A DNA stretch of 64,000 bases from Mycobacterium sp. 852002-51971_SCH5477799-a (lineage in GTDB: Bacteria; Actinomycetota; Actinomycetes; Mycobacteriales; Mycobacteriaceae): contig NZ_LZIF01000086.1 in the NCBI RefSeq assembly GCF_001667145.1, forward strand, positions 62,001 through 126,000. The letters run 5' to 3'. Shown here one piece after another: positions 7,739 through 19,273 of the stretch (its first letter is position 1; each line of letters starts with the position of its first letter). A program made the translations under genes and the position numbers. A model generated the notes under the pieces. That model had not been told where the DNA came from, did not search any database, and worked only from the letters and a program-made list of their open reading frames with translations.

Positions 7739-8425
7739 TCAGTCCCGCGGCGTAGGGGTCATCGAGGCGATGTAATAGGTTTCGTGCCCGGTCGGGTAGC
7801 CACCGCCGCCGGTGGCGATGTGAACATGGTCGTAATGGTCGGCGGTCTCTGAGCCCAGGTCCGCCATCCAGTTGCCCCCGCCGACGCCCGGATAGATCTT
7901 CTGGCGCCAGATCACGTGGTTGATGCCCCATCGTTTCGCGTTCGCCAACGCGTAGCCGGCGATCTGGTTGCCGAGCTCGATGCCTTCGGGGCTATGGAAA
8001 TTCGGGATCATCACGTCGATCGCCAGCCCGTTGGGATGCCACGGCAACGGGTCCTCGCGGTATCCGCCGATGGTCTTGATCTGGGGGAAGAGCACGCTGA
8101 TGACGCGGGCCGCCCAAATGGTCTTGACCTGCAACCGTTCCTCGGACGCGACGCCGCGGGGCAATGGGAGCTGAAATTGCTGGCCGGCCGAAGGGGCAGG
8201 CGGCGCCATCGCCGTCAACGCTTCCACTTCCGCCGGGCCGGCAGCGCGCGGCGCGCTGGCGGGTGGCGGAGCCGCCGCTGCACTGGTGGTGGGAGCCGCC
8301 GCCGGGGCCTCGACGCAGCACCGCGGCTTGGGGCCCTGCGCGTGGATCATCGCGGCGGAGACGACGAGCGAGGCCGCGATCGCCAGCCATCGCCAGCGGC
8401 CGTTAGCGAACACTCTCACGCCCAC
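7739..8425 (-). CDS. Exported protein with ARB_07466-like C-terminal domain
   Basis: 228 aa. An N-terminal membrane anchor or signal (RWRWLAIAASLVVSAAMIHA) is followed by an Ala/Pro-rich linker to about residue 75. The folded domain then shows IKTIGGYREDPLPWHPNGLAIDVMIP, GYALANAKRWGINHVIWRQKIY and DHYDHVHIATG. The His/Asp residues in HPNGLAIDVM and HYDHVHI resemble the zinc-type arrangement of peptidoglycan-active D-Ala-D-Ala peptidase/VanY-like folds. A cell-wall role is inferred, not shown. It diverges from the Ddn-type gene by 86 nt. Confidence 0.75.
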   Translation of the reverse strand: MGVRVFANGRWRWLAIAASLVVSAAMIHAQGPKPRCCVEAPAAAPTTSAAAAPPPASAPRAAGPAEVEALTAMAPPAPSAGQQFQLPLPRGVASEERLQVKTIWAARVISVLFPQIKTIGGYREDPLPWHPNGLAIDVMIPNFHSPEGIELGNQIAGYALANAKRWGINHVIWRQKIYPGVGGGNWMADLGSETADHYDHVHIATGGGGYPTGHETYYIASMTPTPRD

Positions 8426-8476
8426 GACCAGCAGCTTAACGACCTTTGTGACGCGTGGGGTGGGTTTTCCAATTGC

Positions 8477-8505
8477 TTGTTCAAGATGTGCGTGCGGACC
8501 ACAAT
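8477..8505 (+). promoter_or_regulatory. Candidate SigA-type promoter of the Ddn-type gene
   Basis: TTGTTC (8477-8482), a 17-nt spacer and CACAAT (8500-8505). The -10 box ends 6 nt before ATG 8512, predicting a leaderless transcript. Confidence 0.45.
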
Positions 8506-8511
8506 GGCACC

Positions 8512-9012
8512 ATGCCTGCGCGATCGTTTGACGATGCGAATGCCTTTCATCGGACGATGCGCCGCTTCGCCTCCACCACCGTAGGTGCGGCGCTCCTTCG
8601 CCCGACCGCTCACCACCTCGACCGGCTCATCACCAAAACCACCGGTGGCCGCAGCAGCTTCGCCGCGGTCGCGACGGGAATCCCCGTGGTGATGCTGACC
8701 ACCACCGGCGCCAAATCCGGTGAACCACGCACCGTCGCGGTGTATGGCATCCCGCATCCAGACGGCGTGAGCCTCATTGCCTCCAACTTCGGTGGCAGCA
8801 AGCATCCGGCCTGGTACCACAATCTGAAGGCAAACCCGGAAGCGACGGTCACCATCGGACGCGTTACCTGGCATGCCACCGCGCGGCTCGCGACGCCAAG
8901 TGAGCGCGACGAAATCTGGGCCAGAGGCGTAGAGCTGTATCCCGGCTGGCGAAAGTACGAAGTGCGGGCCAAAGATCGACGCATTGAAGCGTTCGTGCTG
9001 GTACGAAGCTGA
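8512..9012 (+). CDS. Ddn/Rv1155-type F420-dependent nitroreductase family protein
   Basis: 166 aa. MLTTTGAKSGEPRTVAVYGIPHPDG and SNFGGSKHPAWYHNLKANPEATVTIG are diagnostic of the deazaflavin-dependent nitroreductase (Ddn) family, which uses reduced F420. The Lys-Ser-Gly stretch binds the F420 phosphate in known structures. The N-terminal segment (residues 1-40) is the variable, often amphipathic part. In M. tuberculosis, members reduce quinones and activate nitroimidazole drugs; whether this one does is not predictable. The ATG is chosen from the promoter position and the start of similarity. Confidence 0.86.
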   Translation: MPARSFDDANAFHRTMRRFASTTVGAALLRPTAHHLDRLITKTTGGRSSFAAVATGIPVVMLTTTGAKSGEPRTVAVYGIPHPDGVSLIASNFGGSKHPAWYHNLKANPEATVTIGRVTWHATARLATPSERDEIWARGVELYPGWRKYEVRAKDRRIEAFVLVRS

Positions 9013-9124
9013 GACGACCGTCGCCGAATCGGCTTTCTTTACAGCCGCTTATACGTGTGTCTAAGAAGCATTCCGAATAAGTCACGAAAAAAACACGACC
9101 AGCGAGTCTGGCGATCGATGTCCT

Positions 9125-9130
9125 TACAGT
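9125..9130 (+). promoter_or_regulatory. Candidate -10 box for the low-G+C ORF pair
   Basis: TACAGT ends 6 nt before ATG 9137, matching the leaderless arrangement seen elsewhere in the window. No -35 box is obvious. Confidence 0.35.
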
Positions 9131-9136
9131 TAGCGA

Positions 9137-9376
9137 ATGAACGTTACGAAAATGGCGATGACGGGGGCTATGGGGTTCGCGACCGTGATTTCTGCGGCGT
9201 CCATAGCATCTGGCTATCCGCACCAGGAGATGCCTACTCTGCTTATGCTGAATTTCTTCGGCGTCCCGACAACTTCGACTTGCTACGACAAGGCATGCCA
9301 ATCACCTCTGGACAGCAATCCGGACGAGTCGGCGAGGCTACGAGCTGAGTCAGTGGCGATCGGCCCAACGCCATGA
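9137..9376 (+). CDS. Small hypothetical protein, possibly exported; first of a coupled pair
   Basis: 79 aa. The N-terminus MNVTKMAMTGAMGFATVISA has a weak charged start followed by a hydrophobic run, compatible with a signal peptide or membrane anchor. A Cys pair lies at STCYDKACQS. No family is recognised. The DNA here is about 50% G+C by hand count of sample lines, against about 70% in the neighbouring Ddn gene. The stop overlaps the next start as ATGA at 9373-9376. The coding call rests on the promoter-like spacing and the overlap and is moderate. Confidence 0.5.
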   Translation: MNVTKMAMTGAMGFATVISAASIASGYPHQEMPTLLMLNFFGVPTTSTCYDKACQSPLDSNPDESARLRAESVAIGPTP

Positions 9377-9702
9377 CGGTGTTGTTTGCGACGGAGTGGC
9401 CCACGGAGGTATGGGCCGTCGAGCACACCAATATTCGCAACGAGCGTGTGGTAGAGGTCATGGAAGACTTGACTGCCGCTCAACGGTTTATCGAGAAGGT
9501 CGACAGGAACCATTGGGCGGAGCCAGTACTTCTCCACAGTCAGGTGAAATTCTTCCCTTGCACACCCGATCGCTACGGTCCGGGCGATATCGCCGACGAA
9601 CCCAAACCTGCCAAGCGGCAATGGTCGCTGTTCAAATCGGCCGTGGGCATTACGCGTAGACATTCACGCCATAGCGGGAGCTATGCGAATATCCGCAAAT
9701 GA
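9373..9702 (+). CDS. Hypothetical protein, second of a coupled low-G+C pair
   Basis: 109 aa, starting with ATG in the ATGA overlap with the upstream ORF. The middle (VVEVMEDLTAAQRFIEKVDRN) looks helical and charged, and the C-terminus is basic (ITRRHSRHS). No membrane segment or known motif is visible. Its low G+C and codon use differ from the flanking genes, suggesting recent acquisition. It sits upstream of, and points toward, the 3' end of the tRNA-Arg gene, a common landing place for integrating elements, but no integrase is present. Confidence 0.5.
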   Translation: MTVLFATEWPTEVWAVEHTNIRNERVVEVMEDLTAAQRFIEKVDRNHWAEPVLLHSQVKFFPCTPDRYGPGDIADEPKPAKRQWSLFKSAVGITRRHSRHSGSYANIRK

Positions 9703-9878
9703 CGGTGGGAACGTGCCAGAGGCGTTGGCAGGATTGCGCTTATGAAATCCGGATCGATCATTTGCTGCCGAATACGCTGGCCGAAAAGAGCCGGAGACGA
9801 GCTGTGATCACAATCGGGCGGCCACGGCGCTAAGTCGGGTGAATCTCGCGCGGACGCGTACCTGTGCTGGTCAGGAAG

Positions 9879-9951
9879 TGCCCCCGGCAGGATTCGAACC
9901 TGCGGCCTTCTGCTCCGGAGGCAGACGCTCTATCCCCTGAGCTACGGGGGC
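9879..9951 (-). tRNA. argV: tRNA-Arg (anticodon CCG)
   Basis: 73 nt on the minus strand. The acceptor stem GCCCCCG pairs with CGGGGGC followed by discriminator A. The anticodon stem CTGC/GCAG encloses the loop CTCCGGA, giving anticodon CCG. The T-arm has GGTTCGAATCC. CCA is not encoded. It lies divergent from argS, as argV does in M. tuberculosis, so the arginine tRNA and its synthetase are neighbours. Confidence 0.95.
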
Positions 9952-10064
9952 GCACCGACATACCTGTTGCGCCATGGGGCTTTCGAACAAGCACGGACAG
10001 ACTAACGCATTGAAGTTCTCGCCCTGCCACCGCAATGGATTCGAGGCGGGGGCACCCCAGCCAA

Positions 10065-10070
10065 TAGGAT
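10065..10070 (+). promoter_or_regulatory. Candidate -10 box for argS operon (leaderless)
   Basis: TAGGAT ends 8 nt before the argS GTG at 10079, and no Shine-Dalgarno sequence separates them. Confidence 0.45.
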
Positions 10071-10078
10071 GAACGTTC

Positions 10079-11731
10079 GTGACCCCCGCTGACCTCGCCG
10101 AGCTGCTCAAGACCACCGCCGCCGCGGTGCTGGCCGAGCGCGGGCTGGATGCTGCCTCGCTGCCGCAGACGGTCACGGTGGAGCGCCCCCGCATTCCCGA
10201 GCACGGCGATTACGCCAGCAACCTGGCGCTTCAGGTGGGCAAAAAGGTTGGCGCAAACCCCCGCGAACTGGCCGGATGGCTCGCCGAGGCGCTATCGCAG
10301 GCCGCCGGCATCGCGTCGGCGGAGGTCGCCGGGCCCGGCTTCATCAATCTGCGCCTCGAGGCATCGGCGCAAGCCGTCGTCGTCACCAACGTCATCGACG
10401 GCGCCGACCGCTTCGGCCACTCCGACGCGCTGGCCGGCCGCCACATCAACTTGGAATTCGTGTCGGCCAACCCGACCGGGCCGATCCACATCGGCGGGAC
10501 CCGGTGGGCCGCCGTCGGCGACGCGTTGGGCCGGCTGTTGTCCACCCAGGGCGCCGAGGTGGTCCGCGAATACTATTTCAACGATCACGGCGCCCAGATC
10601 GACCGGTTCGCCAGCTCATTGATCGCGGCCGCCAAGGGCGAGCCCACCCCGGAAGGCGGTTATGCCGGCGCCTACATCAACGACATAGCCGCCCAGGTCC
10701 TGCAAAAGGCGCCAGACGCGTTGAGCCTTCCCGACAGCGAGATGCGGGAGACCTTCCGCGAAATCGGCGTCGATCTGATGTTCAGCCACATCAAAGAGTC
10801 GTTGCACGAGTTCGGCACCGACTTCGACATCTACACCCACGAAGACTCGATGCACACCAGTGGTCGGGTCGACCAAGCCATCGCCAGGCTGCGCGAGACG
10901 GGCAACATCTACGAGAAGGACGGCGCAACGTGGTTGCGCACCAGCGCCTTTGGTGATGACAAGGACCGCGTGGTTATCAAAAGCGACGGCAAGCCGGCCT
11001 ATATCGCGGGCGACATCGCCTACTACCTGGACAAGCGGCAGCGCGGCTTCGACCTGGCCATCTACATGCTGGGGGCCGACCACCACGGATACATCGCGCG
11101 GCTCAAGGCCGTGGCGGCGGCCTTCGGCGACGACCCCGCCACCGTCGAGGTGCTCATCGGGCAGATGGTCAACCTGGTCCGCGACGGCCAGCCGGTCCGG
11201 ATGAGCAAGCGGGCCGGAACGGTGATCACGCTGGACGACCTCGTCGAGGCAATCGGCGTCGATGCCGCGCGCTACAGCCTGATCCGTTCCTCGGTGGACA
11301 CCCCTATCGACATCGACCTGGCGCTGTGGTCTTCGGCGTCGAATGAAAACCCGGTCTATTACGTGCAATACGCGCATGCCCGGCTTTCGGCGCTGGCCCG
11401 CAACGCTGCCGAACTCGGCCTGGTCCCCGACACCGGTCACCTCGAGCTGCTCGGCCATGAGAAGGAAGGGACGCTGCTGCGCACCATCGGCGAATTCCCG
11501 CGGGTGCTCGGCACGGCGGCAACGCTGCGCGAGCCCCACCGGGTATGCCGGTACTTGGAAGACCTCGCCGGCGACTACCACCGGTTCTACGACTCATGCC
11601 GGGTGTTGCCGCAAGGCGACGAGCAACCGACCGATCTGCACACCGCGCGCCTGGCGCTGTGCCAGGCGACCCGCCAGGTGATCGCCAACGGACTGGCCAT
11701 ACTGGGCGTCACCGCTCCGGAGCGAATGTGA
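10079..11731 (+). CDS. argS: Arginyl-tRNA synthetase
   Basis: 550 aa, the usual length. Class I signatures are HIGG near residue 136 (after SANPTGP) and RMSKRAG near residue 375, the KMSK loop. The N-terminal Add1-like domain covers about 1-105 and the DALR anticodon-binding domain the last 120 residues ([14 protein letters not shown] onward). It charges tRNA-Arg in the cytosol. The start is GTG with a -10 box just before it. The stop overlaps the lysA start by 4 nt (GTGA), so the two are translationally coupled, the same order as in M. tuberculosis. Confidence 0.97.
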   Translation: MTPADLAELLKTTAAAVLAERGLDAASLPQTVTVERPRIPEHGDYASNLALQVGKKVGANPRELAGWLAEALSQAAGIASAEVAGPGFINLRLEASAQAVVVTNVIDGADRFGHSDALAGRHINLEFVSANPTGPIHIGGTRWAAVGDALGRLLSTQGAEVVREYYFNDHGAQIDRFASSLIAAAKGEPTPEGGYAGAYINDIAAQVLQKAPDALSLPDSEMRETFREIGVDLMFSHIKESLHEFGTDFDIYTHEDSMHTSGRVDQAIARLRETGNIYEKDGATWLRTSAFGDDKDRVVIKSDGKPAYIAGDIAYYLDKRQRGFDLAIYMLGADHHGYIARLKAVAAAFGDDPATVEVLIGQMVNLVRDGQPVRMSKRAGTVITLDDLVEAIGVDAARYSLIRSSVDTPIDIDLALWSSASNENPVYYVQYAHARLSALARNAAELGLVPDTGHLELLGHEKEGTLLRTIGEFPRVLGTAATLREPHRVCRYLEDLAGDYHRFYDSCRVLPQGDEQPTDLHTARLALCQATRQVIANGLAILGVTAPERM

Positions 11732-13146
11732 ACGTCCACCCCGCCGGTCCTCGGCACGCCGAAGAGACCCGCCACGCCGAAAGCCCGCTGCGCCCGCAAT
11801 CCCCCGAGGAGCTGCTGCTGCTGGCGCCGAACGTATGGCCCCGCAACGTCGCTCGCGACGAAGCCGGAGTCGCCAGCGTCGCGGGGGTGGCGGTGACCGA
11901 CCTCGCCCAGGAGTACGGCACCCCACTGTTCGTCGTCGACGAGGACGATTTCCGTTCCCGCTGCCGGGAAATCGCGTCGGCCTTCGGAGGCGGCGAGAAC
12001 GTCCACTATGCCGCCAAGGCGTTTCTGTGCAGCGAAATAGCGCGCTGGATCGACGAAGAAGGCCTGTCACTCGACGTGTGCACCGGAGGCGAGCTGGCCG
12101 TCGCGCTGCACGCTGACTTCCCGCCGGAGCGAATCACATTCCACGGCAACAACAAATCCGTTGCCGAGCTGACGGCAGCGGTAAAAGCCGGTGTCGGCCA
12201 TGTCGTGTTGGACTCGATGGTTGAGATCGAGCGCCTCGATGCCATCGCGGCCGAGGCGGGCATCGTTCAGGATGTCTTCGTTCGCCTCACGGTCGGTGTC
12301 GAGGCGCACACCCATGAGTTCATCTCCACCGCGCACGAGGATCAGAAGTTCGGGTTGTCGTTGGCGAGCGGTGCGGCTTTGGACGCCGTGGGGAGGGTAT
12401 TCGAAACGCAGCACCTACGGCTGGTGGGCCTGCACAGCCATATCGGTTCGCAGATCTTCGACGTCGCCGGCTTCGAACTCGCCGCGCACCGGGTCATCGG
12501 CCTGCTGCATCAAGCCGTCGAACAATTCGGTGTCGAGAAAGCCGCGCAGATTTCCACCGTGGATTTAGGTGGCGGACTGGGCATTTCCTATCTCGCCGCC
12601 GACGATCCGCCGCCGATGGGCGAGCTGGCCGCCAAGCTGAGCGAGATCGTGCGCAACGAGTCGGCGGCCGTTGGGCTGCCGACCCCGCGACTGGTGGTGG
12701 AGCCGGGACGCGCTATCGCCGGTCCCGGCACCATCACGCTCTACGAGGTGGGCACGGTCAAGGATGTCGACGTGAGCGCCACTGCGAACCGGCGCTACGT
12801 CAGCGTCGACGGCGGCATGAGCGACAACATCCGCACCGCACTCTATGACGCGCAGTACGACGCCCGCCTGGTCTCACGGCTCAGCGATGCGCCGGCCGAA
12901 CTGGCCCGTATCGTCGGAAAGCATTGCGAGAGCGGCGATATCGTGGTGCGCGATACCTGGGTCCCGGGAGACCTGCGACCGGGCGACCTGATCGGGGTGG
13001 CCGCCACCGGTGCTTACTGTTATTCCCTGTCGAGTCGTTACAACATGATCTGCCGTCCCGCGGTCGTGGCGGTGCGCGACGGGCGCGCGCGTCTGGTCCT
13101 GCGTCGTGAGACGGTCGACGATCTATTGAGTCTGGAAGTGAGGTGA
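11728..13146 (+). CDS. lysA: Diaminopimelate decarboxylase
   Basis: 472 aa. PLP-binding Lys lies in HYAAKAFLC (about residue 97). [20 protein letters not shown] and [11 protein letters not shown] are alanine-racemase-fold signatures, and CESGD holds the catalytic Cys. It converts meso-diaminopimelate to lysine, the last step of lysine synthesis. The start is GTG 11728 inside the argS stop. That gives about 25 more N-terminal residues than the 447-aa M. tuberculosis protein; similarity begins at [12 protein letters not shown], so an internal start is possible. Two amino-acid genes follow at once. Confidence 0.96.
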   Translation: MNVHPAGPRHAEETRHAESPLRPQSPEELLLLAPNVWPRNVARDEAGVASVAGVAVTDLAQEYGTPLFVVDEDDFRSRCREIASAFGGGENVHYAAKAFLCSEIARWIDEEGLSLDVCTGGELAVALHADFPPERITFHGNNKSVAELTAAVKAGVGHVVLDSMVEIERLDAIAAEAGIVQDVFVRLTVGVEAHTHEFISTAHEDQKFGLSLASGAALDAVGRVFETQHLRLVGLHSHIGSQIFDVAGFELAAHRVIGLLHQAVEQFGVEKAAQISTVDLGGGLGISYLAADDPPPMGELAAKLSEIVRNESAAVGLPTPRLVVEPGRAIAGPGTITLYEVGTVKDVDVSATANRRYVSVDGGMSDNIRTALYDAQYDARLVSRLSDAPAELARIVGKHCESGDIVVRDTWVPGDLRPGDLIGVAATGAYCYSLSSRYNMICRPAVVAVRDGRARLVLRRETVDDLLSLEVR

Positions 13147-13149
13147 ACT

Positions 13150-14471
13150 GTGCCCCGTGACGAAAAGCCGGTCGGTGTAGCGGTACTCGGGTTGGGCAAC
13201 GTCGGCAGCGAAGTGGTCCGGATCATCGAGGACAGCGCTGACGACCTCACCGCTCGTGTCGGCGCACCCGTGGTGCTGCGCGGCGTAGGAGTACGCCGCG
13301 TCGCCGAGGGCCGCGGTGTCCCCGTCGAGTTGCTCACCGATGACATCGAGGAACTCGCCGCGCGCGAGGATGTCGACATCGTCGTGGAACTGATGGGGCC
13401 GGTGGAGCCCGCCCGCAAGGCCATCCTGTGTGCCCTCGAGCACGGTAAGTCGGTCGTCACGGCGAATAAGGCGCTGTTGGCCACCTCCACCGGCGAGTTG
13501 GCGCAGGCGGCCGAAAGTGCGCATGTGGACTTGTATTTCGAGGCGGCCGTCGCCGGTGCCATCCCCGTTATCCGTCCGCTGACACAGTCGTTGGCCGGTG
13601 ACACCGTGTTGCGGGTGGCCGGAATCGTCAACGGCACCACGAACTACATCTTGTCCGCGATGGACGAGACCGGTGCCGACTACGACACCGCGCTGGCCGA
13701 AGCCAGCGCGCTGGGTTACGCCGAGGCCGACCCCACCGCCGACGTCGAGGGTTACGATGCCGCGGCCAAGGCCGCGATTTTGGCGTCCATCGCCTTTCAC
13801 ACCCGGGTGACCGCCGACGACGTCTACCGCGAAGGCATCACCAAAGTCACCCCGGCCGACTTCGAGTCGGCCAAAGCCCTGGGCTGCACCATCAAGCTGC
13901 TGTCCATCTGCGAGCGCATCACAACCGACTCGGGACAACAGCGCGTTTCGGCCCGCGTCTATCCGGCACTGGTGCCGTTGTCGCACCCGCTGGCCACGGT
14001 GAACGGCGCCTTCAACGCGGTGGTGGTCGAGGGCAAGGCCTCGGGCCGGTTGATGTTCTACGGCCAGGGTGCCGGCGGCGCGCCGACCGCGTCCGCAGTG
14101 GCCGGTGACATGGTGATGGCGGCGCGTAACCGGGTGCTGGGCAGCCGCGGACCGAAGGAATCCCGGTACGCCCAACTGCCGGTGGCTCCAATGGGTTTCA
14201 TCTCTACGCGCTACTACGTCAGCATGAACGTCGCCGACAAGCCCGGCGTGTTGTCCTCGGTGGCAGCAGAATTCGCCAAGCGCGAGGTGAGCATCGCCGA
14301 GGTCCGCCAGGAAGGCGTCGCGGACGAAGACGGACGACGGGTGGGGGCTCGCATCGTCGTCGTCACCCACACCGCCACGGACGCCGCGCTGTCTGAAACC
14401 GTCGATGCGCTGGCCGATTTGGACGCCGTGCAGAGCGTGACCAGCGTGCTGCGATTGGAAGGGACCACCCT

Positions 14472-14475
<4 letters not shown>
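13150..14475 (+). CDS. hom: Homoserine dehydrogenase
   Basis: 441 aa. The NAD(P)-binding motif [14 protein letters not shown] is near the start and [11 protein letters not shown] marks the substrate domain, followed by [21 protein letters not shown]-terminal ACT domain (about 350-435, [21 protein letters not shown]) suggests feedback control by threonine. It reduces aspartate semialdehyde to homoserine, the branch point to threonine and methionine. The start is GTG with AGGTGA just upstream, 3 nt after lysA. The stop overlaps thrC by 4 nt. Called thrA in M. tuberculosis. Confidence 0.97.
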
Positions 14476-16641
<2,166 letters not shown>

Positions 16642-16905
16642 TCCCTGGCGCGGCCGGAGGGTTTGCTTGCTTCCAGCAGGGATGGGGGCTATCCTCGGAG
16701 CCGTCCAGCAATCGCAGCATCTGCATCTGCATCCATACTGCCTTGCCGCTAGGACAACACCAATTCTTGTGGACGAGGTTCGCCGCTTACTCCGCCGATC
16801 CAGGCGATCACCGTTGCAATGTCGATGATTGGGCGCACTCGGCAATTTGCCTGAATGCAACGAACCCCCCGTATGACCTGATCACCGGGGGAAGAAAGGA
16901 AATCC
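16642..16905 (+). promoter_or_regulatory. rho upstream region / probable 5' leader with hairpin before the ribosome site
   Basis: 264 nt without a gene. TATCCT at about 16690 is a possible -10 box. Just before rho, CCCCCG (16866-16871) pairs with CGGGGG (16886-16891), and the inner TGA/TCA can extend the stem. The ribosome site AGAAAGGA follows directly. Rho genes are often autoregulated through their leaders; that this one is so is inference. Confidence 0.45.
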
Positions 16906-18768
16906 GTGACTGATACGGACCTGTTCACGGCTGGCGAAAACACTGACGCCAATCAACTTCCGAATGCCGTGACCACAGCCACTCCAGACGCGAAACCCAA
17001 CGCCTCGGGCGGTGCACTGTCCACGATGGTGCTGCCCGAGCTGCGCGCGCTGGCCAATCAAGTTGGCGTCAAAGGGACGTCGGGTATGCGTAAGAACGAA
17101 CTGATCGCCGCGATCAAGGAAGTCCAGGGCCAGGCCAACGGCGTTCCCGCCAACGGCACCAAGTCCACTGAGGACAGCGGCAAGTCGGACAACCAAGACA
17201 CCGACAAGAACGACGACAGCGCCGAAGCGCCGGCGGCCGAGCGCGACCAGAACGGTGCGACGACCGAGGCTCCCCGTCGCGAACGACGCGGCGCTTCCCG
17301 CGATGCGGGTTCATCGGGCCGCGGCAACGACGACGCCGACCGCGAAGGCTCAGGCAGCCGTGAGGGCGCCGCCACCGGTGAGGCCGACCGCCGCGAGAAA
17401 GCCAAACACGACAACCAGAATGACGGCCGCGGCCAAGACGGCGGCAACGACCAGGAGCAAAACTCGGGCGGCGGCCAGCAGGGCCGCGGCGGTTCGAACC
17501 AGCAGGACGACGACGGTGAGGGCCGTCAGGGCCGGCGGGGACGCCGGTTCCGCGACCGTGACCGGCGTCGCCGGGGTGAGCGATCCGGTGAGGGTGGCGA
17601 CGCCGAGCTGCGCGAGGACGACGTCGTTCAGCCGGTGGCCGGCATCCTCGACGTGCTCGACAATTACGCGTTCGTGCGCACCTCCGGTTATTTGGCCGGC
17701 CCGCACGACGTCTATGTGTCGATGAACATGGTGCGCAAGAACGGCCTTCGCCGTGGTGACGCCGTCACTGGCGCGGTCCGCGTGCCGAAGGACGGCGAAC
17801 AGCCCAACCAGCGGCAGAAGTTCAACCCGTTAGTGCGCCTGGACAGCGTCAACGGCGGCTCGGTCGAGGACGCCAAGAAGCGCCCCGATTTTTCCAAGCT
17901 GACGCCGTTGTACCCCAACCAGCGGCTTCGCCTGGAAACCACCAGCGACCGGCTGACCACGCGGGTCATCGACCTGATCATGCCGATCGGCAAGGGCCAG
18001 CGTGCGCTGATCGTGTCGCCGCCCAAGGCCGGTAAGACCACGATCCTGCAGGACATCGCCAACGCGATTACCAGGAACAACCCGGAATGCCACCTCATGG
18101 TCGTGCTCGTCGATGAGCGGCCCGAAGAGGTCACCGACATGACCCGCTCGGTCAAAGGTGAGGTCATCGCCTCCACCTTCGACCGGCCGCCGACCGACCA
18201 CACGGCGGTCGCCGAGCTTGCCATTGAGCGCGCCAAGCGCCTGGTTGAGCAGGGCAAGGACGTCGTCGTTCTGCTGGACTCGATCACCCGCCTCGGGCGC
18301 GCCTACAACAACGCGTCGCCGGCGTCGGGCCGGATCCTGTCCGGTGGTGTCGACTCCACCGCGCTGTACCCGCCGAAACGGTTCCTGGGTGCCGCGCGCA
18401 ACATCGAGGAAGGCGGATCGCTGACCATCATCGCCACCGCGATGGTCGAGACGGGGTCCACCGGTGACACGGTCATCTTCGAGGAGTTCAAGGGCACCGG
18501 TAACGCCGAGCTCAAGCTGGATCGCAAGATCTCCGAGCGGCGCGTCTTCCCGGCGGTCGATGTGAACCCGTCGGGTACCCGCAAGGACGAGCTGCTGCTG
18601 TCGCCGGACGAGTTCGGCATCGTGCACAAGCTGCGCCGCGTGCTGTCGGGCCTGGATTCGCATCAGGCCATCGACCTGCTGATGTCGCAGCTGCGCAAGA
18701 CGAAGAACAACTACGAGTTCCTGGTCCAGGTGTCCAAGACGACGCCCGGGGCGATGGACAACGACTAG
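16906..18768 (+). CDS. rho: Transcription termination factor Rho
   Basis: 620 aa. An N-terminal Rho-N helix bundle (LPELRALANQVGVKGTSGMRKNELIAAI, about 45-75) is followed by a low-complexity Asp/Gly/Arg/Asn-rich insertion (about 80-225) typical of actinobacterial Rho. Then come the RNA-binding cold-shock domain (GILDVLDNYAFVRTSGYLAGPHDVYVS) and the ATPase, with Walker A PPKAGKTT near residue 371 and DERPEEVTDM. It is an RNA-dependent ATPase that ends transcription. The start is GTG after AGAAAGGA. The charged insertion may hold RNA or phase separate; this is inference. Confidence 0.97.
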   Translation: MTDTDLFTAGENTDANQLPNAVTTATPDAKPNASGGALSTMVLPELRALANQVGVKGTSGMRKNELIAAIKEVQGQANGVPANGTKSTEDSGKSDNQDTDKNDDSAEAPAAERDQNGATTEAPRRERRGASRDAGSSGRGNDDADREGSGSREGAATGEADRREKAKHDNQNDGRGQDGGNDQEQNSGGGQQGRGGSNQQDDDGEGRQGRRGRRFRDRDRRRRGERSGEGGDAELREDDVVQPVAGILDVLDNYAFVRTSGYLAGPHDVYVSMNMVRKNGLRRGDAVTGAVRVPKDGEQPNQRQKFNPLVRLDSVNGGSVEDAKKRPDFSKLTPLYPNQRLRLETTSDRLTTRVIDLIMPIGKGQRALIVSPPKAGKTTILQDIANAITRNNPECHLMVVLVDERPEEVTDMTRSVKGEVIASTFDRPPTDHTAVAELAIERAKRLVEQGKDVVVLLDSITRLGRAYNNASPASGRILSGGVDSTALYPPKRFLGAARNIEEGGSLTIIATAMVETGSTGDTVIFEEFKGTGNAELKLDRKISERRVFPAVDVNPSGTRKDELLLSPDEFGIVHKLRRVLSGLDSHQAIDLLMSQLRKTKNNYEFLVQVSKTTPGAMDND

Positions 18769-18812
18769 CCCGTCCGCCGGCCGCCCGACGCGTAAACCAC
18801 GCACACGACAGG

Positions 18813-18860
18813 CCGCGTGGGACCGCCATGCTTTACGTCTCATGCAAGCCACCCACGCGG
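18813..18860 (+). terminator. Inverted repeat downstream of rho, possible terminator without a U-tract
   Basis: CCGCGTGGG (18813-18821) and CCCACGCGG (18852-18860) are perfectly complementary across a 30-nt loop. No T-run follows, as is usual for mycobacterial hairpin terminators, so function is uncertain. Confidence 0.35.
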
Positions 18861-18888
18861 CGGGAATGCCAAGGGGCGTCCCCGTGTT

Positions 18889-18918
18889 TTGGGAAGACAG
18901 TGGTTGACCTGGCATAAT
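18889..18918 (+). promoter_or_regulatory. Candidate promoter of rpmE
   Basis: TTGGGA (18889-18894), an 18-nt spacer and CATAAT (18913-18918), 28 nt before the rpmE ATG. This leaves room for a short leader with GAAGAGGAC. Confidence 0.4.
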
Positions 18919-18946
18919 CACGCTCGACACGATCGAAGAGGACACG

Positions 18947-19174
18947 ATGAAAGCTGACATTCACCCCGCCTACGCGGAGACCACGGTGCTCTGCGGGTGT
19001 GGCAACACCTTCCAGACGCGCAGCACCAAGGACGGCGGGCGCATCGTCGTCGAGGTGTGCTCGCAGTGCCACCCCTTCTACACCGGCAAGCAGAAGATCC
19101 TCGACAGCGGTGGCCGCGTGGCCCGCTTCGAGAAGCGGTACGGCAAGCGCAACGCCGGCGCTGCCGACAAATAG
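18947..19174 (+). CDS. rpmE: 50S ribosomal protein L31, zinc-binding (C+) form
   Basis: 75 aa, beginning [22 protein letters not shown]. The cysteines in CGCGNTF and [10 protein letters not shown] give the four zinc ligands of the C+ paralogue used when zinc is plentiful. [23 protein letters not shown] is the conserved L31 C-terminus. AAGAGGACACG precedes the ATG. It binds the 50S central protuberance. It sits between rho and prfA as in M. tuberculosis. Confidence 0.97.
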   Translation: MKADIHPAYAETTVLCGCGNTFQTRSTKDGGRIVVEVCSQCHPFYTGKQKILDSGGRVARFEKRYGKRNAGAADK

Positions 19175-19273
19175 CTCGGATACCGACGCCCGAACTGTGC
19201 GCACCGCCGCACAGGCCGGGCGTCGGTTTGCGTTTGCGGTGATGACAGGCAAAGCGGGGCAGGAGGTGTGGCA

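Noticed and set aside
9742..9807. 21-codon ORF after the islet genes
   Set aside because: Too short and without a ribosome site or promoter box.
9803..9812. TGTGATCACA as a Crp site near tRNA-Arg
   Set aside because: The two half-sites abut with no 6-nt spacer, so it does not fit Crp geometry.
9013..9951. Attachment-site repeat of the tRNA-Arg 3' end
   Set aside because: No second copy of the tRNA end was found at the far side of the low-G+C stretch, and no integrase is present.
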